A stretch of 64,000 nt of DNA. It comes from Mycobacterium asiaticum. Lineage in GTDB: Bacteria; Actinomycetota; Actinomycetes; Mycobacteriales; Mycobacteriaceae. Location of the stretch: assembly GCF_001673635.1 (NCBI RefSeq), contig NZ_LZMH01000037.1:183597-247596 (forward strand), given 5' to 3'. Below, piece after piece: positions 56,263 through 64,000 of the stretch; position 1 is the stretch's first letter; every line of letters starts with the position of its first letter. The notes below the pieces were generated by a model, which was not told the DNA's origin, searched no databases, and saw nothing but the letters and a program-made list of their open reading frames with translations. A program made the position numbers and the translations under genes.

Positions 56263-59200
56263 ATGTCGTATTTGGTGGCTGCCCCGGACTTGCTCGCTGC
56301 TGCGGCGGCGAACCTGGAAAGTCTGGGCACGTCGATCAGCACCGCCAATGGCGCGTGGGCCGGCCCGATAGCGACGCTGGTCCCAGCGGCTCGCGACGAG
56401 GTTTCGGCCGCCATCGCTGCCCTGTTCGGTACGCACGCGCAGAGCTACCAGGCGCTGACTCAGGAGGCGGAGGCCTTCCATCAGCGGTTCATCCAGGCCC
56501 TGACATCAGCGGGGAATGCCTATGCGACGGCCGAAGCGTTCAACGCCTCGCCGCTGCAAGCCGTGACGGATCTGATCAACGCCCCCGCGGAGGCGATGTT
56601 CCAGCGTCCCCTGTTCGGCAATGGAGTCGACGGGGCTGCAGGGACGGGAGCTAACGGCGGTGACGGCGGTTTGCTGTGGGGCAACGGTGGCGCCGGCGGG
56701 TCCGGCGCAGCGGGCAAGGTCGGCGGTAACGGCGGGGCCGCTGGGCTGTTCGGTAACGGCGGTATTGGTGGGGCCGGTGGCGCCGGGGCGACCGGTGGTA
56801 ACGGCGGTTCGGGCGGGATGCTGTTCGGTAACGGCGGCATGGGCGGCGCGGGTGGTATCGGCGCTGGCCCCGGTCTGACCGGCGGTGCGGGCGGTATCGG
56901 CGGAAACGCTGGGATGTTCGGCGCCGGCGGCGTGGGCGGAACCGGCGGCGCCGGCGGTGCCGGCGACCAGGTGCTGGGCATCCACGGCGGTGAAGGTGGC
57001 GTAGGCGGTAGGGGCGGCAACGGCGGTGCGATGTTCAGCACCGCCGGGGCAGGCGGCGTGGGCGGCGCGGGCGGCGTCGGCTACACCGGCGCGGACGGCG
57101 CCGTCGTAGGCCAGGCAGGTGGCACCGGAGGTAACGGCGGCAACGGCGGCGCCGGTGGCGCCGCAGGTGGCACCGGCATGTTCGGGGCCGGCGCCGCGGG
57201 CGGTCAAGGCGGTGCGGCCGGACTCGGCGGTGACGGTGGCGCCGGCGCTGCGGGCGAGGCTGGAAACATCCACGGCGCCGCCGGTGGGCAGGGTGGGAAC
57301 CCGGGCATTGCCGGCCTGGGTGGCGCGGGTTCCCTGGGCGGGCCTAATGGCGCGGCCGGAGCCGCGGCCACCAGTGGCGGCAACGGCGGCATCGGCGGCG
57401 CGGGCTTCAACGCGGAGGGCGGGTCGAACGCCACCGGCGGCAATGGCGGCAACGGTGGCAACGCCGGTGTGGCCGGGCACGGAGGTGCCGGCGGGGCTGG
57501 AGGCTCCGGTGACGGCAGCGGTGCCGGCGGCAATGGCGGCAAGGGCGGCGTGGGCCAGGTCGGCGGGACCGGTGGTGCCGGCGGCGACGGCGGCGCGACG
57601 GGCAACGGCGGTAACGGCGGTGCGGGCGGTGCCGGAGTGGCCGGCGCCGCGGGGGCGAACGGGGCTACCGCGGGCGCGGCAGGCGGCACGGGCGCAGTCG
57701 GCGGTACCGGTGGCGTCGGCGGTGCCGGTGGCCGCGGCGGTTCTGTGTCGGGTAACGGCGGCAACGGCGGCGAAGGCGGTATCGGCGGTCTCGGCGGCTC
57801 GGGTGGCGCCGGAGCCACGGGAGCCGACGCAACCGTCGCTGGGGCCACCGGCGGTGCCGGCGGCCTCGGCGGCAATGGCGGTGCCGGAGGCCACGGAGGT
57901 GCCGGCGGGGCCGGTGGAGCCGCGCTGGGTAGTGGCACCGGTGGTGTCACCGGCGCAGGCGGCGCGGGCGGACAGGGCGGCGCGGCCGGCATCGGCGGTG
58001 ACGGCGGCGTCGGCGGGGCCGGCGACCAGATTGTGCGTAACGGTGGTACCGGCGGCCAGGGTGGCAACCCCGGCACCGGCGGCGCCGGTGGCACCGGCGG
58101 CGTGAACGGCGCCGGAACCAGCGTCGCCGCCTCCGGTGCGGCAGGGACCGCGGCCACGACGGGTGGCAACGGCGGTGCTGGTGGCGCCGGCTGGAACGCC
58201 ATCGTCCCTGGCGCGAACGGCGGTAACGGCGGTGCCGGAGGTGCCGGAGGTCTTGTCGGCAACGGCGGTGACGGCGGCGTCGGCGGTAAGGGTGCTATCG
58301 GCGCCACCGGTACCGACCCGACCCAAAGTGGTGGTGCCGGCGGGACCGGCGGCAACGGCGGCAGCGGCGGTGACGGCGGTTCGGCAGGGACCAAAGCCGG
58401 CTTCGGCGGTAACGGCGGTGCCGGCGGCATCGGCGGGCAGGGCGGTACCGGCGCGGTCGGCGCCGACGCAACCAACCCGTCCCAGATCGCCGGCACCGGA
58501 GGAAACGGCGGGGCCGGTGGGCAGGGCGGCACCGGTGGTAAGGGCGGCAACGCGCCGAACCCGCTCGGCAACCTGGGCGTCGGCGGTGACGGTGGTAAGG
58601 GTGGTGCGGCCGGGCTGGGCGGTAACGGTGGTCATGGCGCGAACGGCACCGCTGCCCACTTCGACGGTGGCGCTGGCGGTATCGGTGGAAACCCCGGCAC
58701 CGGCGGGGCCGGCGGAAAGGGAAGCACCTTCGGCTCGGCCAGTGGTACGGACGGAACGGGCGGCGCTGCGGCGACCAGTGGCGGCAACGGTGGCGCCGGC
58801 GGCGATGGCTACAGCGACCCGACCGCAAGCGGCCTGGCCGGCGGGAAGGGTGGCGCCGGCGGTGCCGCCGGCTCGGTCGGTAACGGTGGCGCCGGCGGCA
58901 ACGGCGGTACCGGGGCCAAGGGCGTCACCGGTCTTGCCGAATTCGAAACCGGCGGGACCGGCGGCGTCGGCGGTAAGGGTGGTGCCGGCGGCGCCGGCGG
59001 CTCGACATCCGGTAATGGCGGTGCCGGCGGCCTCGGCGGGGTCGGCGGACAGGGCGGTACCGGCGCTCACGGTGTCGACTCGGTCGACCCGACTCTGGCT
59101 GGTGGTAAGGCCGGCGACGGCGGCATGGGCGGCCAGGGTGGTGACGGCGGCAACGGCGGCACGGTTACCCCAGGAAAGGGCACAGTCGGCGTGGGTGGCG

Positions 59201-61938
59201 CCGGTGGTAATGGTGGTGCGGCCGGTCTCGGTGGCAAGGGCGGTGACGGCGCCGCCGGCACCGTAGCCCACATCGACGGCAGTGCCGGTGGTCAGGGTGG
59301 TGACCCGGGTACCGGCGGGGTTGGCGGTACCGGCGGCTCCGGCTCAGTCGCCGGTGGCAAGGGTGGCACGGGCGCTGCGGCCACTACCGGTGGTGACGGC
59401 GGCGACGGTGGCAAGGGCTTTGCGGCTGAAGCGGGCTCCAACGCGAACGGTGGCGTCGGTGGTGACGGTGGCGCTGGCGGGTCGCTGGGTAGCGGCGGTA
59501 CCGGCGGTGCTGGTGGCGCCGGCGACGGCAGTGGTACCGGCGGCGCCGGCGGTCAGGGTGGCGACAGCGGAGCGAAGGCCGGCAACGGTGGTGCGGGCGG
59601 CACCGGTGGCGCCGGCGGCGCGACCGGTGGCGGCGGCATCGGTGGTACCGGTGGCCTTGGCCAATCGCCTTCGGGTATCGGTGGTGTCGGAGGCCACGGC
59701 GGCGCCGGTGGTGCGACATCTGGTGACGGTGGTACCGGTGGTGACGGCGGTATCGGCCAGGCCGGCGGCGGCGCCGGCGGTGATGGTGGCGATGCCGGAC
59801 AGAACGGCAATGGTGGCGCAGGCGGCACCGGTGGCGCCGGCCTGATGGGTAAGGCCGGCGCGGCCGGGGTCGGCTCGGGCGGTAATGGCGGCGACGCCGT
59901 TGCCGGCGGCTTCGGTGGTCGCGGTGGTAACGGCGGTGCCGGCGGCACGGTGTCCGGTAACGGCGGTGCTGGCGGTACGGGTGGCGCTGGTGCACAGGGC
60001 GGTACGGGCGGCAATGCCACCGACTCGACGAACCCGAACACGGCTGGCGGTGCTGGTGGCAAGGGCGGTGCCGGCGGCGAGGGTGGTGCCGGCGGTGACG
60101 GTGGTAAAGCCACCGCAGGCACCGCGGGTGCTGCCGGAAACGGCGGGGCCGGTGGTGCAGCTGGCCTTGGCGGTGACGGCGGCGACGGTGCCAACGGCAC
60201 GGCGGGCAACATCAACGGCAGCAATGGCGGTAAGGGCGGTGACGCAGGCGCCGTCGGGATCGGTGGCGCGGCAGGCACCGGCTCGACCACCGGCAACAAC
60301 GGCCCTAACGGCGCCGATGCCACCAACAGCGGCCACGGCGGTAACGGTGGCAACGGCTTTGACAACGCCGCGAACACCACCGGCGCCAATGGCGGCAACG
60401 GCGGCAAGGGTGGTGCTGGCGGTTCCCACGGTGACGGTGGTAACGGCGGCAGCGGTGGCAACGGCGGGACCGGCACCACGGGCGGCGCCAGCGCCGTTGG
60501 CGGGGCCGGCGGCGCGGGCGGAAACGGTGGCGCCGGCGGTGCTGGCGGATCTGTCCTAGGTGACGCGGGTAATGGCGGCAACGCCGGCAACGGCGGCAAG
60601 GGCGGCCAGGGCGGTAATGGTGCTGCCGGCGCCAACTCCAGCACCGCCAATGGCACCGCCGGCACCGGCGGCAATGCCGGCGCCGGCGGCGCCGGCGGCG
60701 CCGGCGGCAAGGGCGGTGACGCGGGTACGGCCACGCTGGGCAACAACGGCACGGCCGGCACCGGCGGTAACGGCGGTACGGGCGGTAACGCCGGGACAGC
60801 TGGAACCGGCGGTACCGGCACCGGCAACCGCACCAACGGCGGTACCGGTGGTAACGGTGCCGCTGGTGGGACCGGTGGCGCCGGTGGTGCCGGTGGTACC
60901 GGCACCGCAACCACCAACGGTGGTGGTGGTGGCAACGGTGGCCAGGGCGGCGTCGGCTCTACGGGCGGTACCGGTGGAGCTGCTACCGGTACGACCGGTG
61001 GCAACGGTGGCGCCGGTGGCACGGGTGGCAACGGTGGCGCCGGTGGTGCCGCGGGTGCCGGCGGCGACGGTCAGTCAGGTGGTGCGGCGGGTAACGCGGG
61101 CAACGGTGGCCAGGCTGGGGACGGCGGCGCCGGTGCCAACGGTGGGAATGGCCAGAACAGCAACACGGCCGCCAACCGTGACGCACGCGCTGGTGGAACC
61201 GGTGGCGCCGGCGGTGTGGGTGGTACCGGCGGCAACGGCGCGTCCGGTGGCAACGCGACTGGCGGCGGCACCGACGGCGCCGCGAGTGAAGGCGGCAACG
61301 GTGGCGCCGGCGGTAAGGGCGGAGGCGGCGGTGCCGGTGGCACTGGCGGTCAAGGTTCCAGCGGTAGCCAGCCTGGCGGCCTGGGTGGCAACGGTGGGGT
61401 TAGCGGTGCCGGCGGTGCTGGTGGCGCCGGCGGTACCGGTGGTGCCGGCACCGACACCACCGCAGGCGCGGGCGGTGGTAATGGCGGGCAAGGCGGCGAG
61501 GGCGGCCTGTCGGGTACCGGCGGTAAGGGCGGCAATGGCATTGGCACCAACATGAATGGTGGTAAAGGCGGAGATGCCGGCGCAGCAGGCTCGGGCGGCA
61601 TCGGCGGTGCCGGCGGTACCGGCGGCGCGGGCAACGGCGGCGGCGTCGGCGGTGACGCTGGGAACTCCGGCAAGGGCGGACAAGGCGGTGGCGGCGGCGG
61701 TGGCGGCACCCCGACGGGCACCGGCATCGGTGGAGGGGCTGGCAACGGCGCGAACGGCGGTGCCGGCGGAAACCACACCAACGGCGGCACGGGAGGAACC
61801 GGCCTGGGCGGCGGCCCCGACGGTGGCACCGGGGCAGCCGGCGTCCCCGGTACGGGTGGCGGCGGCGGTGCTGCAGGCGTTCCCGGTACCGGCGGTGCCC
61901 CAGGCTCTGCGGGCGTCACCGGTCCAAGCGGCACCTGA
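56263..61938 (+). CDS. Giant PE_PGRS protein (1891 aa), at the PE_PGRS21 position
   Basis: PE domain at 1-95 ([25 protein letters not shown] at about 88 is the Y-x3-D/E type VII export signal), linker with [15 protein letters not shown], then about 1750 residues of GGA/GGN repeats (PGRS) to the end; no distinct C-terminal domain. A ~200-residue higher-order repeat is visible, each unit containing a xIxG..[15 protein letters not shown] block. PE_PGRS proteins are exported through ESX-5 to the cell surface. Locus corresponds to Rv1087 (767 aa as I recall), so this one is more than twice as long. The frame is intact through 5.6 kb. Confidence 0.95.
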   Translation: MSYLVAAPDLLAAAAANLESLGTSISTANGAWAGPIATLVPAARDEVSAAIAALFGTHAQSYQALTQEAEAFHQRFIQALTSAGNAYATAEAFNASPLQAVTDLINAPAEAMFQRPLFGNGVDGAAGTGANGGDGGLLWGNGGAGGSGAAGKVGGNGGAAGLFGNGGIGGAGGAGATGGNGGSGGMLFGNGGMGGAGGIGAGPGLTGGAGGIGGNAGMFGAGGVGGTGGAGGAGDQVLGIHGGEGGVGGRGGNGGAMFSTAGAGGVGGAGGVGYTGADGAVVGQAGGTGGNGGNGGAGGAAGGTGMFGAGAAGGQGGAAGLGGDGGAGAAGEAGNIHGAAGGQGGNPGIAGLGGAGSLGGPNGAAGAAATSGGNGGIGGAGFNAEGGSNATGGNGGNGGNAGVAGHGGAGGAGGSGDGSGAGGNGGKGGVGQVGGTGGAGGDGGATGNGGNGGAGGAGVAGAAGANGATAGAAGGTGAVGGTGGVGGAGGRGGSVSGNGGNGGEGGIGGLGGSGGAGATGADATVAGATGGAGGLGGNGGAGGHGGAGGAGGAALGSGTGGVTGAGGAGGQGGAAGIGGDGGVGGAGDQIVRNGGTGGQGGNPGTGGAGGTGGVNGAGTSVAASGAAGTAATTGGNGGAGGAGWNAIVPGANGGNGGAGGAGGLVGNGGDGGVGGKGAIGATGTDPTQSGGAGGTGGNGGSGGDGGSAGTKAGFGGNGGAGGIGGQGGTGAVGADATNPSQIAGTGGNGGAGGQGGTGGKGGNAPNPLGNLGVGGDGGKGGAAGLGGNGGHGANGTAAHFDGGAGGIGGNPGTGGAGGKGSTFGSASGTDGTGGAAATSGGNGGAGGDGYSDPTASGLAGGKGGAGGAAGSVGNGGAGGNGGTGAKGVTGLAEFETGGTGGVGGKGGAGGAGGSTSGNGGAGGLGGVGGQGGTGAHGVDSVDPTLAGGKAGDGGMGGQGGDGGNGGTVTPGKGTVGVGGAGGNGGAAGLGGKGGDGAAGTVAHIDGSAGGQGGDPGTGGVGGTGGSGSVAGGKGGTGAAATTGGDGGDGGKGFAAEAGSNANGGVGGDGGAGGSLGSGGTGGAGGAGDGSGTGGAGGQGGDSGAKAGNGGAGGTGGAGGATGGGGIGGTGGLGQSPSGIGGVGGHGGAGGATSGDGGTGGDGGIGQAGGGAGGDGGDAGQNGNGGAGGTGGAGLMGKAGAAGVGSGGNGGDAVAGGFGGRGGNGGAGGTVSGNGGAGGTGGAGAQGGTGGNATDSTNPNTAGGAGGKGGAGGEGGAGGDGGKATAGTAGAAGNGGAGGAAGLGGDGGDGANGTAGNINGSNGGKGGDAGAVGIGGAAGTGSTTGNNGPNGADATNSGHGGNGGNGFDNAANTTGANGGNGGKGGAGGSHGDGGNGGSGGNGGTGTTGGASAVGGAGGAGGNGGAGGAGGSVLGDAGNGGNAGNGGKGGQGGNGAAGANSSTANGTAGTGGNAGAGGAGGAGGKGGDAGTATLGNNGTAGTGGNGGTGGNAGTAGTGGTGTGNRTNGGTGGNGAAGGTGGAGGAGGTGTATTNGGGGGNGGQGGVGSTGGTGGAATGTTGGNGGAGGTGGNGGAGGAAGAGGDGQSGGAAGNAGNGGQAGDGGAGANGGNGQNSNTAANRDARAGGTGGAGGVGGTGGNGASGGNATGGGTDGAASEGGNGGAGGKGGGGGAGGTGGQGSSGSQPGGLGGNGGVSGAGGAGGAGGTGGAGTDTTAGAGGGNGGQGGEGGLSGTGGKGGNGIGTNMNGGKGGDAGAAGSGGIGGAGGTGGAGNGGGVGGDAGNSGKGGQGGGGGGGGTPTGTGIGGGAGNGANGGAGGNHTNGGTGGTGLGGGPDGGTGAAGVPGTGGGGGAAGVPGTGGAPGSAGVTGPSGT

Positions 61939-62019
61939 GAACTCAGCCACGGCTACCAGGCAATACTCCACACCCGTCGAACAGCGATTATCTGAAATGT
62001 TAGGAAGAGGATTGAGCCG

Positions 62020-64000
62020 GTGAGTTTTCTGACCTTGCCACCCGAGATCAACTCCCTGAACATGCTGTTGGGCGCGGGTTCGGCGCCGATGGCGTCGGTC
62101 GCGTCGGCGTGGGATGGTTTGGCTGCTGAGTTGGGTTCGGCGTCGTCGTTCTTCGAGGGTGTGACCTCGGGTCTGGTCAACGACGCTTGGCAGGGCCCGG
62201 CTGCGCTGGAGATGGCGGCGGCGGCTACGCCGTATACGGCGTGGTTGAGTGCGGCGGGGGTTGCGGCTGAGCAGGCGGCGGCGCAGGCGCGGGCGGTGGT
62301 GTCGGCGTTTGAGACGGCGCGGTCGATGGTCGTGCACCCAGCACTCATCGCCGGCAATCGCAATTCCCTGGTAAGACTTGCGATTTCGAACTTGTTCGGC
62401 CAGAACTGGCCGGCGATCGCGGCGGCCGAGGCGGCCTATGAGGAGTTCTGGGCTCAGGACATCGTGGCGATGTTGGGTTATCACGGTGGGGCTTCGGCGG
62501 CGGCGGCGGCGTTGACGCCGTTCGCCAGGGTGCCCCTGGGCGCGTCGGGCGGGGTGGGTGGCTTCGTCAAGGCTGTGGTGGCGGAGTTGTCCGGTTTGGC
62601 CGGCGGCCTGAATTCCGGTGGCCTTAGGGCGGGTCTGGGTGCGGTCAGCGCCAGGTTGAGCGGTTTGTTGGGTGGGTTCGATTTTGCCGGTGTGTTGCGC
62701 AGCCTGCAGTCGGGCACTGGTGGTCTGGCGAACCTGCGTCTGCATGAGCTCGGTGGGGTACCGACCGGCGGAGCGGCTGCGGCCAGTGGTTGGGGAGCGT
62801 TGGGACGCAACGGTTTTGGATCGGGTGCCTGGGGTCGCTTGGGCGGTTCGGGTGGTCTGCAGGCGTTGGTGGCGGGCCTGTCGGGTTCGGGGGGGCTGAA
62901 CAGTCTGCTCAATAGCGCGACCGTGACGACGGCGTTGACCAGTGCGCTGAGCAGTCCGACCGTCACCACCCTGCTGAACAGCCCGACAGTGGCCAATCTG
63001 CTGAGCAGCCCCAGCGTGTCCAGCCTGTTGAGCAGCCCGACCGTCAGCAACCTGCTGCGTAACCCGGCGGTGAGCAACCTGCTCAGCAGCAAGGCGTTGA
63101 GCAGCTTGTTGAGCACTACCAACCTGGGCAACCTGCTGGCGCACGGCCTGAACCCCGCTACGGCCGAAGCGGCGGTCACCGATATTTTCGGGAATACCGG
63201 TACGGGCAATATCGGGTTCGGTAATACCGGTGATAACAACATCGGGTTCTTCAACACCGGTGACGGCAATGTCGGGATCGCCAACTCCGGCTTTGACCTC
63301 AAGGGCATTTCGAACTCCGGGGTCGGTAACTCGGGGTTGTTCAACACCGGTAGTTACAACACCGGGATCGGTAACTCTGGTATCGGTAACACCGGGTTGT
63401 TCAATCCGGGCAATTTCAACACCGGTATCGGTAACCGGGGTAGCTATAACACCGGCAGCTTCAACGCGGGCAGTTTCAACAGTGGTGATTTCAACGGTGG
63501 TGACACCAACACCGGGTGGTTCAATACCGGCAACCTCAACACCGGTATCGGCAACTCCGGGAACATCAACACCGGTATCGGCAACTCGGGCAACATGAAC
63601 AACGGGATGTTCGTGCGGGGCGACGCCCAAGGCATGACCGGTGTCTCCTACTCGATCCGCATCGAGCAGATTCCCGTGGACTTCGGCATGCGATTCCCAG
63701 TGAATACAACGATTTCCGGTGGCACATTGCCCATCACCATTGCGCCCTTCAACATCGGGGCGATCGATATGGGCGCTCTCAGCAACACGTCCGGCACCAT
63801 CGGTCCGATCAACGTTCCGATGATTACGATCGACGGACCACGGCTGGTCTTCACACTCGGCGGCCCGGGTTACACGACTTACGGTGGCATCGTCGGCACT
63901 ATCGGTCCGATCGATATTCCGTTGTTCTCGATCCCGGCGGGTCCGGGTATTGGTAATTCGTCGGGTGCTCCGTCGTCGGGGTTCTTCAATAGTGGTTCGG
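62020..64000 (+). CDS. PPE-MPTR protein, 5' part (cut by window end)
   Basis: GTG 62020 (GGAAGAGG upstream) opens a frame running off the window, 660 codons. PPE domain at about 1-175: VSFLTLPPEINSLNMLLGAG, WQGPAA turn, PYTAWL, AAEAAYEEFWAQDIVAMLGY. A Gly-rich linker (about 185-300) is followed by seven exact nine-residue units (residues 312-374), then MPTR repeats of the N-x-G-x-G-N-x-G / FNTG type (about 388-530), then a beta-rich block with IEQIPVDFGMRFPVNTTISG. It lies 81 nt after the PE_PGRS stop; no PE9/PE10 genes are seen. Fate of the C-terminus unknown. Confidence 0.93.
   Translation, partial: MSFLTLPPEINSLNMLLGAGSAPMASVASAWDGLAAELGSASSFFEGVTSGLVNDAWQGPAALEMAAAATPYTAWLSAAGVAAEQAAAQARAVVSAFETARSMVVHPALIAGNRNSLVRLAISNLFGQNWPAIAAAEAAYEEFWAQDIVAMLGYHGGASAAAAALTPFARVPLGASGGVGGFVKAVVAELSGLAGGLNSGGLRAGLGAVSARLSGLLGGFDFAGVLRSLQSGTGGLANLRLHELGGVPTGGAAAASGWGALGRNGFGSGAWGRLGGSGGLQALVAGLSGSGGLNSLLNSATVTTALTSALSSPTVTTLLNSPTVANLLSSPSVSSLLSSPTVSNLLRNPAVSNLLSSKALSSLLSTTNLGNLLAHGLNPATAEAAVTDIFGNTGTGNIGFGNTGDNNIGFFNTGDGNVGIANSGFDLKGISNSGVGNSGLFNTGSYNTGIGNSGIGNTGLFNPGNFNTGIGNRGSYNTGSFNAGSFNSGDFNGGDTNTGWFNTGNLNTGIGNSGNINTGIGNSGNMNNGMFVRGDAQGMTGVSYSIRIEQIPVDFGMRFPVNTTISGGTLPITIAPFNIGAIDMGALSNTSGTIGPINVPMITIDGPRLVFTLGGPGYTTYGGIVGTIGPIDIPLFSIPAGPGIGNSSGAPSSGFFNSGS
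62953..63141 (+). repeat. Seven 27-bp coding repeats within the PPE gene
   Basis: Units at 62953, 62980, 63007, 63034, 63061, 63088 and 63115 encode SPTVTTLLN, SPTVANLLS, SPSVSSLLS, SPTVSNLLR, NPAVSNLLS, SKALSSLLS and TTNLGNLLA. The Leu pair and the Val/Leu at unit position 4 are kept while the rest drifts. Confidence 0.93.

Noticed and set aside
57204..58571. Proline-rich antisense frame (PPxPPxPP pattern)
   Set aside because: Direct complement of the glycine codons of PGRS; no start context.
56506..59271. Antisense 921-aa open frame across the PE_PGRS gene
   Set aside because: Mirror frame of GGC/GGN-rich repeats; low-complexity Ala/Thr/Val translation without domains. GC bias keeps it open.
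61075..63630. Antisense 851-aa open frame spanning the PE_PGRS end and the PPE gene
   Set aside because: Crosses two sense genes; translation is a repetitive product of the MPTR and PGRS repeats.

Overview
The window is chromosomal DNA of a slow-growing mycobacterium. It is GC-rich, carries a giant PE_PGRS gene, a PPE-MPTR gene, a PE/PPE/Esx cassette, mycothiol and F420-type genes, and follows the gene order of Mycobacterium tuberculosis Rv1022 to Rv1087 closely. It is not M. tuberculosis itself: as I recall that genome, the insertion sequences of Rv1034c-Rv1036c, the Rv1041c-Rv1055 block, PE_PGRS19/20 (Rv1067c/Rv1068c) and Rv1073 have no counterpart here, and the right end carries a PPE-MPTR gene instead of PE9/PE10. 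PGRS and MPTR proteins point to the M. kansasii / M. marinum / M. szulgai side of the genus; the species is inference.

Layout. 1-3754: end of lpqU, eno, an ftsB-like gene, a DUF501 gene and ppx2, all rightward and tightly packed. 3755-4841: a repeat-rich island with five copies of a ~49-bp repeat (two forward, three reverse) around one small winged-helix-like ORF. 4842-13156: the leftward kdp high-affinity potassium uptake operon, headed by an overlooked 25-codon membrane microprotein gene, then kdpF-A-B-C-D-E; KdpC carries a large cysteine-containing insertion. 13157-15450: trcS and trcR. 15693-18508: the ESX-5a-type cassette PE8-PPE15-esxJ-esxI. 18855-18928: tRNA-Leu(UAA) with a short variable loop. 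19046-25497: an accessory stretch with a YchJ-like protein, an MDR oxidoreductase, two orphan MmpS-like proteins, a membrane protein, a phytase-like lipoprotein, a DDN-type nitroreductase and a DUF427 protein. 25507-27874: a divergent metal ATPase / ArsR regulator pair.

28279-44377: the Rv1057 beta-propeller, a lipid-related gene series (fadD14, Rv1059-Rv1061, two patatins, lpqV), cysteine dioxygenase and rhodanese, an alpha/beta-hydrolase membrane protein, echA8, echA9, a Bax1-I protein, fadA3 and an SGNH esterase. 44594-55761: lipU, cbs, pra, metB, greA, Rv1081c, mca, Rv1083, Rv1084, a SnoaL-like gene, an hlyIII-type gene and a short-chain cis-prenyl synthase. 56263-64000: PE_PGRS (1891 aa) and a PPE-MPTR gene cut by the window end.

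How the parts work together. Potassium homeostasis (Kdp) sits beside TrcRS; the trcRS target known in M. tuberculosis, Rv1057, is 13 kb away with a control region of 11-bp-periodic repeats. Sulfur handling is prominent from 36 to 51 kb (cysteine dioxygenase, rhodanese, cystathionine beta-synthase, MetB, mycothiol conjugate amidase). Secretion-linked PE/PPE/Esx genes occupy the middle and the right end.
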